Origin: Leifsonia sp. CL147
GTDB lineage: Bacteria > Actinomycetota > Actinomycetes > Actinomycetales > Microbacteriaceae
DNA: 59,326 nucleotides
Direction of reading: 5' to 3'
NCBI RefSeq assembly: GCF_900114565.1
Contig: NZ_FOTM01000024.1
Coordinates: 1 to 59,326, forward strand
Shown here: one piece after another, positions 24,055 to 32,068 of the stretch
How positions within the stretch are numbered: the stretch's first letter is position 1
How the letters are laid out: every line of letters begins with the position of its first letter
The notes under the pieces: model-generated
What the model saw: the letters and a program-made list of their open reading frames with translations, nothing else
The model's database searches: none
What the model was told of the DNA's origin: nothing
Program-made: the position numbers and the translations under genes

Positions 24055-25176
24055 GTGGAATACAAGGACATTCCCACCAAGGCCGACGTCGAACGGATCG
24101 CCGCGTTGCGCCATCCCGGTTGCGTGAGCATCTACCTGCCCACCGGAACGACGCCCGCGGAGGCGGACCGGGCGCGGATCGAGCTGAAGAATCATCTGAC
24201 CGCAGCCGAGCGCGCGCTGGAGAAGCTGGGTGTGCCGCGCTCGCGCATCCAGGGCGTGCAGACCGAGGGGCAGCGCATCCTCGACGACCGCGACTTCTGG
24301 CGCTACCAGTCCCGGTCGCTCGCCGTGTTCCTCGACGGCGACCTGGCCGAGACCTTCCGTCTTCCGAACCGGCTCGGCACCGCCTGCGAGGTCGCCGATC
24401 GCTTCTACGTCAAGCCGCTGCTGCGGACGCTGACCTTCCCCCAGTCCGCCCTCATCCTGGCCCTCGCCGGCAACTCGGTGCGCCTGCTGCACCTCACTCC
24501 GGACCGGCCGCCGGAGCGTATGGACGTGCCCGGGATGCCGCGCGATGTCGCCGACGCCATAGGCAAGACCTCGGTCAGCGGACGGCAGGCCGAGGGGCGC
24601 ATCCAGGGATCGGAGGGCCAGAAGGTCCGGATGCTGGAGTACGTGCAGGCGATCGAGCGCGCGCTGCATCCCGTGCTCGCGAATTCGTCGGAGCCGCTGA
24701 TCCTCGCCGCCGCCGAACCGCTCTCCGGCATCTTCCGGGGAGCGAGCGACCACCCCCGGCTGGTCGCGGAAGTCATCGCGGGCAACCCGGAGGAGAAGAC
24801 CGACGAGGAGCTCGCAGCGGCCGCCCGCGGAGTGCTCGACCGGCTGTACGCCGGCAAGGTGGCGGCCCTCCGGGACGGGTACGAGTCACGGATCGCCGCG
24901 GGCACCGCCCTCGTCGACCTCAGCGATATCGCCCGGGCGGCGACGTTCGGCGCCGTCGAGTCGCTCGTCATCGACATCGACCGCCGGGTGCCGGGCACCA
25001 TCGACGACGAGACGGGGGCGGTCGAGTTCGCGGACGACGACGGCACCGGTGACTACGGAGTGGTGGACGAGATCCTGCGACGGGCACTGGCCTCGAAGGC
25101 GAAGGTGTATGCGCTGCGGGCCGAGGACATACCGGGCGGGGGAGCGGCCGCGGCAGCCGTGCGTTACCCGGTCTGA
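24055..25176 (+). CDS. baeRF-family (archaeo-eukaryotic release-factor-like) protein
   Basis: A 373-residue protein resembling bacterial members of the eRF1-like superfamily (baeRF). Segments include CVSIYLPTGTTPAEADRARIELKN near the start, SLAVFLDGDLAETFRLPNRL, FYVKPLLRTL and a C-terminal 'VDEILRRALASKAKVYALR'. Proteins of this group are proposed to act on ribosomes, for example in hibernation or rescue, but a role for this subgroup is not established. The GTG at 24055 has a strong AAGGAGG site. It stands alone on the plus strand. Confidence 0.7.
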   Translation: MEYKDIPTKADVERIAALRHPGCVSIYLPTGTTPAEADRARIELKNHLTAAERALEKLGVPRSRIQGVQTEGQRILDDRDFWRYQSRSLAVFLDGDLAETFRLPNRLGTACEVADRFYVKPLLRTLTFPQSALILALAGNSVRLLHLTPDRPPERMDVPGMPRDVADAIGKTSVSGRQAEGRIQGSEGQKVRMLEYVQAIERALHPVLANSSEPLILAAAEPLSGIFRGASDHPRLVAEVIAGNPEEKTDEELAAAARGVLDRLYAGKVAALRDGYESRIAAGTALVDLSDIARAATFGAVESLVIDIDRRVPGTIDDETGAVEFADDDGTGDYGVVDEILRRALASKAKVYALRAEDIPGGGAAAAAVRYPV

Positions 25177-25230
25177 GCGGCGAACCACCGGTCGATCCGG
25201 CGGTCGCTGCGGCTTCCGGGGCCGCCCCGG

Positions 25231-25728
25231 CTACGGCCGCAACGCGAGCACCAGCAGCTCCTGAACCCCGGCGAGCCAGTCGTATACCGCGCGCTGCATG
25301 GCCGACTCCTCATCGTGGATGTGGCCCTCGTCGCCGTCCTCGTGGATGCCGAGCCGCGAGGCGAGCACGAGGCGCACATCCGTGATCGTGCGCAGCCAGG
25401 CCGACGCCTGGTCCTCGTCCAGGACGACGCGGACGGCATGGTCCGACGGCGCCGCGAGCGAATCCATCAGCACCCGGGCGTTCCGCTCCTTGCGATCAGC
25501 GAGGCCGGCCGCAGTGAAGCGCCGGAACTCCGCCGATGCCTCGGGGTCGTCCGGGTAGGCGTCCGGCAGCAGGCGGCGCAGCGCGGGGTCCGTCTCGCCG
25601 TTCTCCGTCGCGGCTGCCGCCCGAGCGAGTTCCACCGCCTCCTCGGCGAGCGAGAGCAGCAGCTGTGCCTCCGCCGGCTGGAAGGAGGCGCTCACCCGGC
25701 CGTCGCGGCGTCGCCGGAACGGAGTCAC
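25231..25728 (-). CDS. DUF2017 protein, partner gene of clpS
   Basis: A 165-residue protein of the actinobacterial DUF2017 family, recognised by its consistent position after clpS and by '[31 protein letters not shown]'. The GTG at 25728 overlaps the clpS stop as GTGA. Its function is unknown; constant pairing with clpS suggests a link to ClpAP/ClpCP proteolysis or adaptor control. Confidence 0.85.
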   Translation of the reverse strand: MTPFRRRRDGRVSASFQPAEAQLLLSLAEEAVELARAAAATENGETDPALRRLLPDAYPDDPEASAEFRRFTAAGLADRKERNARVLMDSLAAPSDHAVRVVLDEDQASAWLRTITDVRLVLASRLGIHEDGDEGHIHDEESAMQRAVYDWLAGVQELLVLALRP

Positions 25729-26015
25729 GCGTCCGCCTTGGTGAGCGTCGCCCACAGCCCGTACTCGTGCATCGCCTCCACGTGCCGCTCCATCTCCTCG
25801 CGCGTCCCCGTCGCCACGACCGCCCGGCCCTCGGTGTGCACCATCATCATCAGCCGCTCGGCCTCGCGTCGCGGAAAGCCGAAGTACGTCTGGAACACGT
25901 AGGTCACGTAGCTCATCAGGTTGACCGGATCGTTCCAGACGATGGTGACCCAGGGGGAGCCGAGCTCCAGCAGCTCGTCGGTCCTCGTCTCCTCGAGGGT
26001 GCCGGCGTCCGTCAT
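25725..26015 (-). CDS. clpS: ClpS adaptor protein
   Basis: A 96-residue adaptor that delivers N-degron substrates to the Clp protease. The core '[20 protein letters not shown]' matches the ClpS VxLxNDxxxxxxYV pattern, and the later [12 protein letters not shown] helix is typical. The ATG at 26015 overlaps the stop of the GH15 gene by one base (TGATG), and the stop overlaps the DUF2017 start. Binding-pocket residues Asn-Asp and Met are present. Confidence 0.93.
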   Translation of the reverse strand: MTDAGTLEETRTDELLELGSPWVTIVWNDPVNLMSYVTYVFQTYFGFPRREAERLMMMVHTEGRAVVATGTREEMERHVEAMHEYGLWATLTKADA

Positions 26016-27802
26016 CACAGTCCCGGCCAGAGCGGCAGCCCGCCGATCGCGTCGGCCGCACGGACGAGCGCGAGGTGCGTCAGGGCCTGCGGTGTGTTCC
26101 CGGCGTGGGAGCGCCCCTCGACGTCGTATTCCTCCGAGAGCATACCGACGTCGTTCGCGAGCCCGACGAGCCGGTCCATCAGCGCGGTGGCGTCTGCGAG
26201 CCGGTCCGAGCGGGCGTACTGCTCGACCAGCCAGAACGAGCACGCGAGGAAGGGATGCTCGCCCGGCGGCAGCCCGTCCACCCCGGTCTCGGTGCGGTAG
26301 CGCAGCAGCAGGCCGTCCCGCAGCAGGTCCTCCTCGAGCGCCTTGACCGTGCCGAGCATCCGCGGGTCCTCGGCGTCCACGAAGCCGACCTGCACCAGCT
26401 GGAGGAGGGACGCATCCACCTCGGTCGTGCCGTAGTGCTGCACGTAGGTTCCGCGGTGGGGGTCCCAGCCGTTCATCTCGATGTCGGCCCGGATCGCGTC
26501 CCGCTCGCGCTTCCAGCGCTCGACCGGCCCTTCGAGCCCGTCCAGCTCGACGCCGCGGACCGCGCAGTCGAACGCGGCCCAGACGAGCGCGCGGGAGTGC
26601 GTGAAGTGCTGCGGGACATCCCGGATCTCCCAGATGCCGTGATCCGGCTCCCGCCAGTGCTGCTCCAGGTACCCCATCAGCGCCCGCTGCAGCGCCCAGG
26701 AGAACCGCGTCTCCACGTTGCCGGCGCGCCGGCCGTGGTCGAGCGCCAGCATCACCGCACCGATCACGTCCGCCTGGAACTGGGTGGATGCCTCGTTGCC
26801 GATCCGCACCGGCCGCGCACCCTGGTAGCCGGGCAGGGCGGTGACGATCCGTTCGGCGAGATCCCGTTCGCCGGCCAGGCCGTACATGATCTGGACGTCG
26901 CCCGGGTCTCCCGCGATCGCGCGCAGCAGCCAGTCGCGCCAGTGGTCCACCGTGTCGTTGTAGCCGTGGGTGAGGAGCACGCCGATGGTGAGGGACGCAT
27001 CCCGCAGCCACACGAACCGGTAGTCCCAGTTGCGCTCGCCTCCGAACGCCTCCGGAAGGGAGGTCGTGGCCGCCGCGACGATACCGCCGGTCTCCAGGTG
27101 GGTCAGGGCGCGCAGCAGGATGAGCGACCGCACGACCTCGTCGCGGTACGGTCCCTCGTGCGCGCAGGTGGCGGCCCAGGCCGTCCACCACTCGCGTGTG
27201 CGCTGGAGGGAGGCCTCGACATCGAGGGCCGCCGGAGCGTCACGGTGCGACGGGTACCAGGTCATCGTCAGGTCGACGGTCTCGCCGGGGCCGACCGTGA
27301 ACTCGCCCTGGTGCGAGTGGTTGGCGGCGTGCAGCTGAGCGCCGCGGACCACGATGGCATCCGGGCCGGCGACGGCGACGATCGCCGGCCTGTGCTCGCC
27401 CTTCAGCTGGCGCACCCAGGGGATGGCGGTCGCGTAGCCGAAGCGGATGCGCAGGTCCTGCCGCATGCGCACCTTCCCCCGCACCCCGCGGACCCGTCGC
27501 ACGATGTCGGCCCGGTGGTCGTTCATCGGCATCGCATCCGTGACCTCGACCTCGCCGTCGGCGGTCCTCCAGCGGGTCACGAGGATCATCGTGTCCCTCT
27601 CGTAATGGCGCGTGCTGGACGCTGTCGCATCCACCGGCGCCACCAGCCAGCGGCCGTGGTCCTCTGTCCCCAGGAGCGCCCCGAAGGTCGAGCGGGAGTC
27701 GTAGCGGGGCAGGCACGCCCAGTCGATGCTCCCGTCCTTCCCCACGAGCGCCCCGGTGAAGCAGTCACTGATCAGGGCGTAATCCTCGATGGGGAGCGAC
27801 AT
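26015..27802 (-). CDS. GH15 family glycoside hydrolase (trehalase/glucoamylase-like)
   Basis: A 595-residue cytoplasmic enzyme with an N-terminal beta domain ([31 protein letters not shown]) and an (alpha/alpha)6 catalytic domain. Characteristic blocks are [20 protein letters not shown], with the conserved Arg-Asp pair, and [18 protein letters not shown] near the C-terminus. Actinobacterial members include the trehalase of mycobacteria. Trehalase or alpha-glucosidase are the likely activities, and otsAB for trehalose synthesis lies 11 kb away. The ATG at 27802 is chosen because homology starts there; CATACT just upstream suggests a leaderless transcript. It is divergent from zwf. Confidence 0.87.
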   Translation of the reverse strand: MSLPIEDYALISDCFTGALVGKDGSIDWACLPRYDSRSTFGALLGTEDHGRWLVAPVDATASSTRHYERDTMILVTRWRTADGEVEVTDAMPMNDHRADIVRRVRGVRGKVRMRQDLRIRFGYATAIPWVRQLKGEHRPAIVAVAGPDAIVVRGAQLHAANHSHQGEFTVGPGETVDLTMTWYPSHRDAPAALDVEASLQRTREWWTAWAATCAHEGPYRDEVVRSLILLRALTHLETGGIVAAATTSLPEAFGGERNWDYRFVWLRDASLTIGVLLTHGYNDTVDHWRDWLLRAIAGDPGDVQIMYGLAGERDLAERIVTALPGYQGARPVRIGNEASTQFQADVIGAVMLALDHGRRAGNVETRFSWALQRALMGYLEQHWREPDHGIWEIRDVPQHFTHSRALVWAAFDCAVRGVELDGLEGPVERWKRERDAIRADIEMNGWDPHRGTYVQHYGTTEVDASLLQLVQVGFVDAEDPRMLGTVKALEEDLLRDGLLLRYRTETGVDGLPPGEHPFLACSFWLVEQYARSDRLADATALMDRLVGLANDVGMLSEEYDVEGRSHAGNTPQALTHLALVRAADAIGGLPLWPGL

Positions 27803-27831
27803 ATTCCCAGTATGGACGTACTGTGATCGGC

Positions 27832-29208
27832 ATGACGCAGTCCGTGAGCACTCTGGTGATTCTCGGAGCATCGGGCGATCTCACGTCACGACTCCTCCTC
27901 CCGGCCATCGGGCAGCTCCTCACCGATCAGCCGGAGCGCGCGTTCACCCTGATCGGCGCGAGCAGCGACGCCCTGGACGACGACACCTGGCGCGCCCGCG
28001 TCCGGGAGTCGTTCGCCACGGTGGAGGCGAAGGGCGCAGCGGTCGACCGCCTGCTGAAGGAGACCCGGTACGTCGAGGCGGACGCGACCAGCGCCCACGA
28101 CCTCCAGGCGCTGCTCTCCGGTGTGGAGGGCGTGCCTGCCCTGTACTTCGCCCTCCCTCCCGCGATCACCGCGAAGGCGTGCGACGCGCTCGGCACGTTC
28201 GACCTCCCCGCAGGGCTGACGCTGGCGCTGGAGAAGCCGTTCGGCACCGACCGGGAAAGCGCGATCCGCCTCAACGAGCGGCTGGCCCGCCTGGTACCCG
28301 AGGACCAGATCCATCGCGTCGACCACTTCCTCGGCCGGTCGAGCGTGCTCAACATCCTCGGGCTGCGGTTCGCCAACAGCATCCTGGAGCCGCTCTGGGA
28401 CGGCCTGCACATCCAGCGCGTCGACATCCTCTACGACGAGACGCTGGCCCTGGAGGGACGCGCGCGCTACTACGACACCGCCGGAGCCCTGATGGACATG
28501 ATCCAGAGCCACCTGCTGCAGGTGATGTCGGTGCTCGGGATGGAGCCGCCGTCGACGCTCGGCGCGCGCGACCTGCGGGATGCGAAGGGGCTGGTCCTGC
28601 GCGCCACCCGCGTCTGGGACGACGACCCCGTGACCGCCAGCCGGCGCGCCCGCTACGCGGCGGGGGAGATCGAGGGCAGGAAGCTCCCTGCCTACGCGGA
28701 CGAAGAGGGCGTCGATCCCTCCCGCCAGACCGAGACTCTCGCCGAGGTGACGCTGCAGATCGATACGTGGCGGTGGAAGGGCGTGCCGTTCACCCTCCGG
28801 TCGGGGAAGGCGCTCGGGAGCCGGCGGCGCGAGATGGTCGTCACCTTCGCACCGGCGCAGCACGTCCCGAGCGGGCTGACCGGGACGACCGAGCCGGCCA
28901 AGCTGCGCCTCCTGTTCGCTCCGGACGCGTTGTCGCTCGAGGTCAACATCAACGGGACGGACGACCCGTTCGGGCTGGAACGCGCATCCCTCACGGCCGA
29001 CTTCGGGCCCGGCGCCCTGCTGGCCTACGGCGAGGTGCTGGAAGGCATTCTGGATGGCGACCCCTCGCTGTCGGTCCGGGCCGACACGGCGGTGGAGTGC
29101 TGGCGGATCGTGGAGCCGGTCCTGGCCGCCTGGCGCGAGGGGCGCGTCCCGCTGGAGGAGTACCCGGCGGGGTCGGAGGGTCCGGACGGCTGGGCCGGGC
29201 TGGGCTGA
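27832..29208 (+). CDS. zwf: Glucose-6-phosphate dehydrogenase
   Basis: A 458-residue enzyme of the oxidative pentose phosphate pathway that makes 6-phosphogluconolactone and NADPH. It has the nucleotide motif GASGDLTSR, the EKPFG block and the active-site sequence RVDHFLGR (family RIDHYLGK). I prefer the ATG at 27832 over the GTG at 27823: TACTGT ends seven bases upstream and there is no ribosome site, which fits a leaderless start. It is shorter than the usual 490-510 residues and not next to tal, opcA or pgl, so it may be a second Zwf paralogue. Confidence 0.9.
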   Translation: MTQSVSTLVILGASGDLTSRLLLPAIGQLLTDQPERAFTLIGASSDALDDDTWRARVRESFATVEAKGAAVDRLLKETRYVEADATSAHDLQALLSGVEGVPALYFALPPAITAKACDALGTFDLPAGLTLALEKPFGTDRESAIRLNERLARLVPEDQIHRVDHFLGRSSVLNILGLRFANSILEPLWDGLHIQRVDILYDETLALEGRARYYDTAGALMDMIQSHLLQVMSVLGMEPPSTLGARDLRDAKGLVLRATRVWDDDPVTASRRARYAAGEIEGRKLPAYADEEGVDPSRQTETLAEVTLQIDTWRWKGVPFTLRSGKALGSRRREMVVTFAPAQHVPSGLTGTTEPAKLRLLFAPDALSLEVNINGTDDPFGLERASLTADFGPGALLAYGEVLEGILDGDPSLSVRADTAVECWRIVEPVLAAWREGRVPLEEYPAGSEGPDGWAGLG

Positions 29209-29271
29209 CAGCTCGGAGGACCGGGTCGTGGGACGGTCAGGCCCAGGTCCTGGTCGGTACGGCGGGGTCGG

Positions 29272-29781
29272 TCAGGCCGCGGTGCGCTGCGAGACGAGCG
29301 GGAACTCGCCGGTGACGGGCTTGCGCAGGTCCGTCCACTGGGTGATGGGCGCGGGCTCCCAGGCCATCGCGGCCGGCTCGGCCACGGCCTGTGCGGGCTC
29401 GGCGGGAGTCTCGGCAACGGCAGCGGCCGGCTCGGCCGGCTCCGCCTCGCTCGCGGTGGCGACGGCCGGCGCCTCCACCGGGGCGGGGGCGTCCCTGAGG
29501 ACCGGCGCGAGGTGCTGCGGCTCGGAGAGCGACTCGCCCGTCTCGATCCGACGGCGTGCCTCGGCGATCGCGGCGGCGATGCCGACCGAGACGGACTGCG
29601 CGAGGATCGAGTGGAAGATGGTGTCGGTGTCGTCCAGGGCGCGGCGGACGACGGTCCACTCGCCGTCCGCGCCGATGAGCTCGGCCACCTTCGTGTGCAC
29701 GAGCTCGAGGATCTGAGCGTCCGTCAGCTGAGGGACCGGTGCCACCGGCACTGCCGCGGCATGCCGCCTACGACCAAACAT
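29272..29781 (-). CDS. Hypothetical protein with Ala/Glu/Pro-rich tail
   Basis: A 169-residue protein. The first 85 residues (LTDAQILELVHTKVAELIGADGEWTVVRRA...IFHSILAQSVSVGIAAAIAEARRRIE) look folded and helical; the rest is a low-complexity Ala/Pro/Glu-rich linker ending in TGEFPLVSQ. No membrane helix or enzyme motif is present. The ATG at 29781 starts MFGRRRHAAA. I know no function. Confidence 0.6.
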   Translation of the reverse strand: MFGRRRHAAAVPVAPVPQLTDAQILELVHTKVAELIGADGEWTVVRRALDDTDTIFHSILAQSVSVGIAAAIAEARRRIETGESLSEPQHLAPVLRDAPAPVEAPAVATASEAEPAEPAAAVAETPAEPAQAVAEPAAMAWEPAPITQWTDLRKPVTGEFPLVSQRTAA

Positions 29782-29889
29782 CGCGCATCCCCTTCCAGGT
29801 TCACCTGAATACAAGTGTCCTGGACGGAGACGCCGCCAACCCGCCGGACACGCCGGGAGATTCGGCGGAAATCAGCGGAAATCAGCGGG

Positions 29890-30108
29890 TCAACGGCCCT
29901 TTCGGGCCTCCACCGACCGGGACTCGCGCTCGGACGCCTCCCGGGACTCGTCCAGCACGGCTCCGATCGCGAGGGCCAGCGAGATCGCCGCGTTCACCCA
30001 CATCAGCGGGACGCGCCAATCCCTCGGGCCCTTCCTGGAGGCCTGGATGGTGGTCCACAGACCGATGGCCGCGCTGATGATCGCGCCGTTGAAGAGGTAC
30101 TTGCGCAT
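29890..30108 (-). CDS. Small membrane protein
   Basis: A 72-residue protein with two hydrophobic helices (residues 6-20 and 33-50) and a charged C-terminus rich in Arg and Glu. It lies divergent from the permease at 30171. AAGGAACAG occurs in front of the ATG. No family is recognised, but small proteins of this kind are common in Microbacteriaceae. Confidence 0.6.
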   Translation of the reverse strand: MRKYLFNGAIISAAIGLWTTIQASRKGPRDWRVPLMWVNAAISLALAIGAVLDESREASERESRSVEARKGR

Positions 30109-30170
30109 CCTGTTCCTTCCGGTTCCCTCCCGTAGCGTAGGCTTCCCCGGGCCGGAATGGGAGGAGGAGG

Positions 30171-31325
30171 ATGCGCACAGCGATCGTGGGCGTCGCGCTC
30201 CTCGTGCTCGGCGGAACAGCCGTCGCCACCGGCCTGCTTCCCGTCTCGGACGCGGTCGTCCTCTGGAATCGTGTCTGGCCCATCCTGCTGTTCGTCGTCG
30301 CGATCACGGTGGTCACGGAGCTCGCGGCCGAGGCCGGGGTGTTCACGGTGCTGGCCCAGGAGACCGCCCGCTGGGGCCGGGGACGCGCGTGGCTGCTCTG
30401 GCTGCTCGTGGTGATCGTCGCGGCACTCAGCACGGTGTTCCTGTCGCTCGACACCACGGCGGTCCTGCTCACTCCCGTCGTGATCGTCATGGCGCGTCAC
30501 GCGGGCCTCAACCCGCTCCCGTTCGCGCTGACGACCGTGTGGATGGCGAACGCCGGCTCGCTGCTCCTCCCGGTATCCAACCTGACGAACCTGCTGGCCC
30601 AGCATGCGATGGGCGACCCGTCCCCGGTCGCCTTCGCTGGGCTCATGCTGGCGCCCGCGGTCGTTGCCATGGTCGTGCCGATGGTCGTGGTGTTCGTGGT
30701 CGCCCGGCGCTTCCTGCTGGTCCGCTACGACACGGGGGACGGAGACGGCATCGAGGATCCCGTGCTGTTCTGGACATCGGGTGGGGTGGTCGTCGCGCTC
30801 ATCCCGCTGCTGGTGTCCGGACTCCCGGTCTGGCTGCCCGCGAGTGCGGCCGCGGTCGCGCTCCTGGCGCTGTTCCTGGTGCGCCGGCGCGGGGTGCTGC
30901 GGTTCGGCCTCCTGCCGTGGCAGCTGGTGCTGCTCGCGTCCGGGCTGTTCCTGTTCATCCAGGCACTTCAGACGGCGGGTCTCGGGATGCTGATGGCCAC
31001 CATCTCGGGTTCGGGCGAATCGCCGCTGGCCCTGCTGCGCCTCTCGCTGACGGGGCTGATCGGCGCGAACGCGATCGACAACCTCCCCGCCTACCTCGCG
31101 CTGGAGCCGGCGGCCGGCAGCCCCGTCCGGCTGGCCGCACTGCTGATCGGAGTGAACGCCGGCCCGCTGATCACGCCGTGGGCGTCGCTCGCGACCCTGC
31201 TCTGGCACCAGCGCCTGACCTCGTTCGCGGTCGAGATCCGGTGGAGCCGCTATATGCTCCTCGGCCTCGTCGTCGCGCCGGTCACGGTCCTCCTCGCGAC
31301 CCTGGCCCTCGCCGCGACCGTCTAG
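30171..31325 (+). CDS. ArsB/SLC13-type ion permease
   Basis: A 384-residue membrane protein with about ten helices, in the ion-transporter superfamily that includes ArsB and citrate or divalent-anion permeases. The segment SLDTTAVLLTPVVIVMARHAGLNPLPFALTTVWMANAGSLLLPVSNLTNLL is the first of the two conserved substrate-binding hairpins; the second is near GANAIDNLPAYLALEPAAG. No arsenic genes are nearby, so the ion is open. The ATG has GGGAGGAGG upstream. Confidence 0.82.
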   Translation: MRTAIVGVALLVLGGTAVATGLLPVSDAVVLWNRVWPILLFVVAITVVTELAAEAGVFTVLAQETARWGRGRAWLLWLLVVIVAALSTVFLSLDTTAVLLTPVVIVMARHAGLNPLPFALTTVWMANAGSLLLPVSNLTNLLAQHAMGDPSPVAFAGLMLAPAVVAMVVPMVVVFVVARRFLLVRYDTGDGDGIEDPVLFWTSGGVVVALIPLLVSGLPVWLPASAAAVALLALFLVRRRGVLRFGLLPWQLVLLASGLFLFIQALQTAGLGMLMATISGSGESPLALLRLSLTGLIGANAIDNLPAYLALEPAAGSPVRLAALLIGVNAGPLITPWASLATLLWHQRLTSFAVEIRWSRYMLLGLVVAPVTVLLATLALAATV

Positions 31326-31461
31326 CCTGCGCCGCCCCCTTCCCGTCCGCCTCCGCCTCCCCGCCTCCGACCCTCCGCCTCCCCGCCTCCCCGCCTTCCC
31401 GCCTTCCCGCCTCCCGGCCTCCCGGCCTCCCGGCCTTCCGACCCCCTCCGCACCTCCATCC

Positions 31462-31525
31462 CGCCGAGGTGCTCGTTGTTGCAGGCGCCAGCGGCGTGTC
31501 GGGTGCAACTTCGAGCACCTCGGCG
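31462..31525. repeat. 64-bp hairpin repeat, copy B
   Basis: Arms CGCCGAGGTGCTCG and CGAGCACCTCGGCG are complementary, extended inward by TGCA-type pairing with a two-base mismatch. The loop ends GGCGTGTCGGG as in the other copies. Confidence 0.8.
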
Positions 31526-31599
31526 TGGGCCCGTTCCCCGAGAGGGGCATTCCCCGGACCGTTCACCCCGGAGGGCCCTTGCCGCTCCCGGTCCCATTT

Positions 31600-31663
31600 C
31601 GCCGAGGTGCTCGTTGTTGCAGGCGTCGGCGGCGTGTCGGGTGCAACAACGAGCACTTCGGCG
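31600..31663. repeat. 64-bp hairpin repeat, copy C
   Basis: Here the inner arms pair fully (GCTCGTTGTTGCA with TGCAACAACGAGC); one outer pair is changed (AGGTGC against GCACTT gives a G-T pair). Copy C is 138 bp after copy B. Confidence 0.8.
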
Positions 31664-31738
31664 TGGGCCGTTCCCCGAGAGGGGCATTCTCCGGACCGTT
31701 CACCCCGGAGGGGCCCCTTGCCCTTCCCGGTCCCATTT

Positions 31739-31802
31739 CGCCGAGGTGCTCGTTGTTGCAGGCGCCAGCGGCGTGTCGGGTGCAACTTCGAGCACCTCGG
31801 CG
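31739..31802. repeat. 64-bp hairpin repeat, copy D
   Basis: Identical to copy B over its arms and loop, including the same two-base inner mismatch, so B and D are probably the most recent duplicates. It lies 139 bp after copy C. Confidence 0.8.
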
Positions 31803-31845
31803 AGGGCAGTTCCCGGAGAGAGCTGTTCCGGAGCGGGCGTTCCCG

Positions 31846-31875
31846 GGAGGCCCCTCCCCCCGGGGAGGGGCCTCC
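31846..31875. repeat. 30-bp near-perfect cruciform palindrome
   Basis: GGAGGCCCCTCCCC and GGGGAGGGGCCTCC are perfect 14-base complements around a two-base centre. Such a short loop favours cruciform DNA or a very stable RNA stem. Confidence 0.8.
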
Positions 31876-31906
31876 GCAACTCCGATCCTGTTCCCGGCCT
31901 CCATCC

Positions 31907-31970
31907 CGCCGAGGTGCTCGTTGTTGCAGGCGTCGGCGGCGTGTCGGGTGCGACTTCGAGCACCTCGGCG
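31907..31970. repeat. 64-bp hairpin repeat, copy E
   Basis: Same outer arms as copies B and D, with an extra inner change (GTGCGACTTCGAGC). Followed directly by the G-rich tract. Confidence 0.8.
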
Positions 31971-32068
31971 GGGTGGGCGGGAGGAACGGGAGGGGCGGGA
32001 GGGGCGGGATGGGCGGGGCGCGAGGGAGGGGAGACGAGTGAGGCGGTGACGGGTGAGGGGGTGGGGCG

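Larger units (their letters stand above)
31326..32068. other. 743-bp hairpin-rich intergenic region between convergent genes
   Basis: No gene is supported here. The region starts with a pyrimidine-rich low-complexity tract (about 31340-31445), holds four 64-bp hairpin repeats and a 30-bp cruciform, and ends with a G-rich purine tract (about 31971-32060). The spacers between hairpins are themselves repeated and include a short CCCCGAGAGGGG hairpin. Being placed between two convergent genes, it may end transcription from both. Confidence 0.75.

Noticed and set aside
31462-31970. CRISPR array or small RNA genes
   Set aside because: Repeats are long hairpins with mutually similar spacers, and no cas genes or promoter-terminator pairs are seen.
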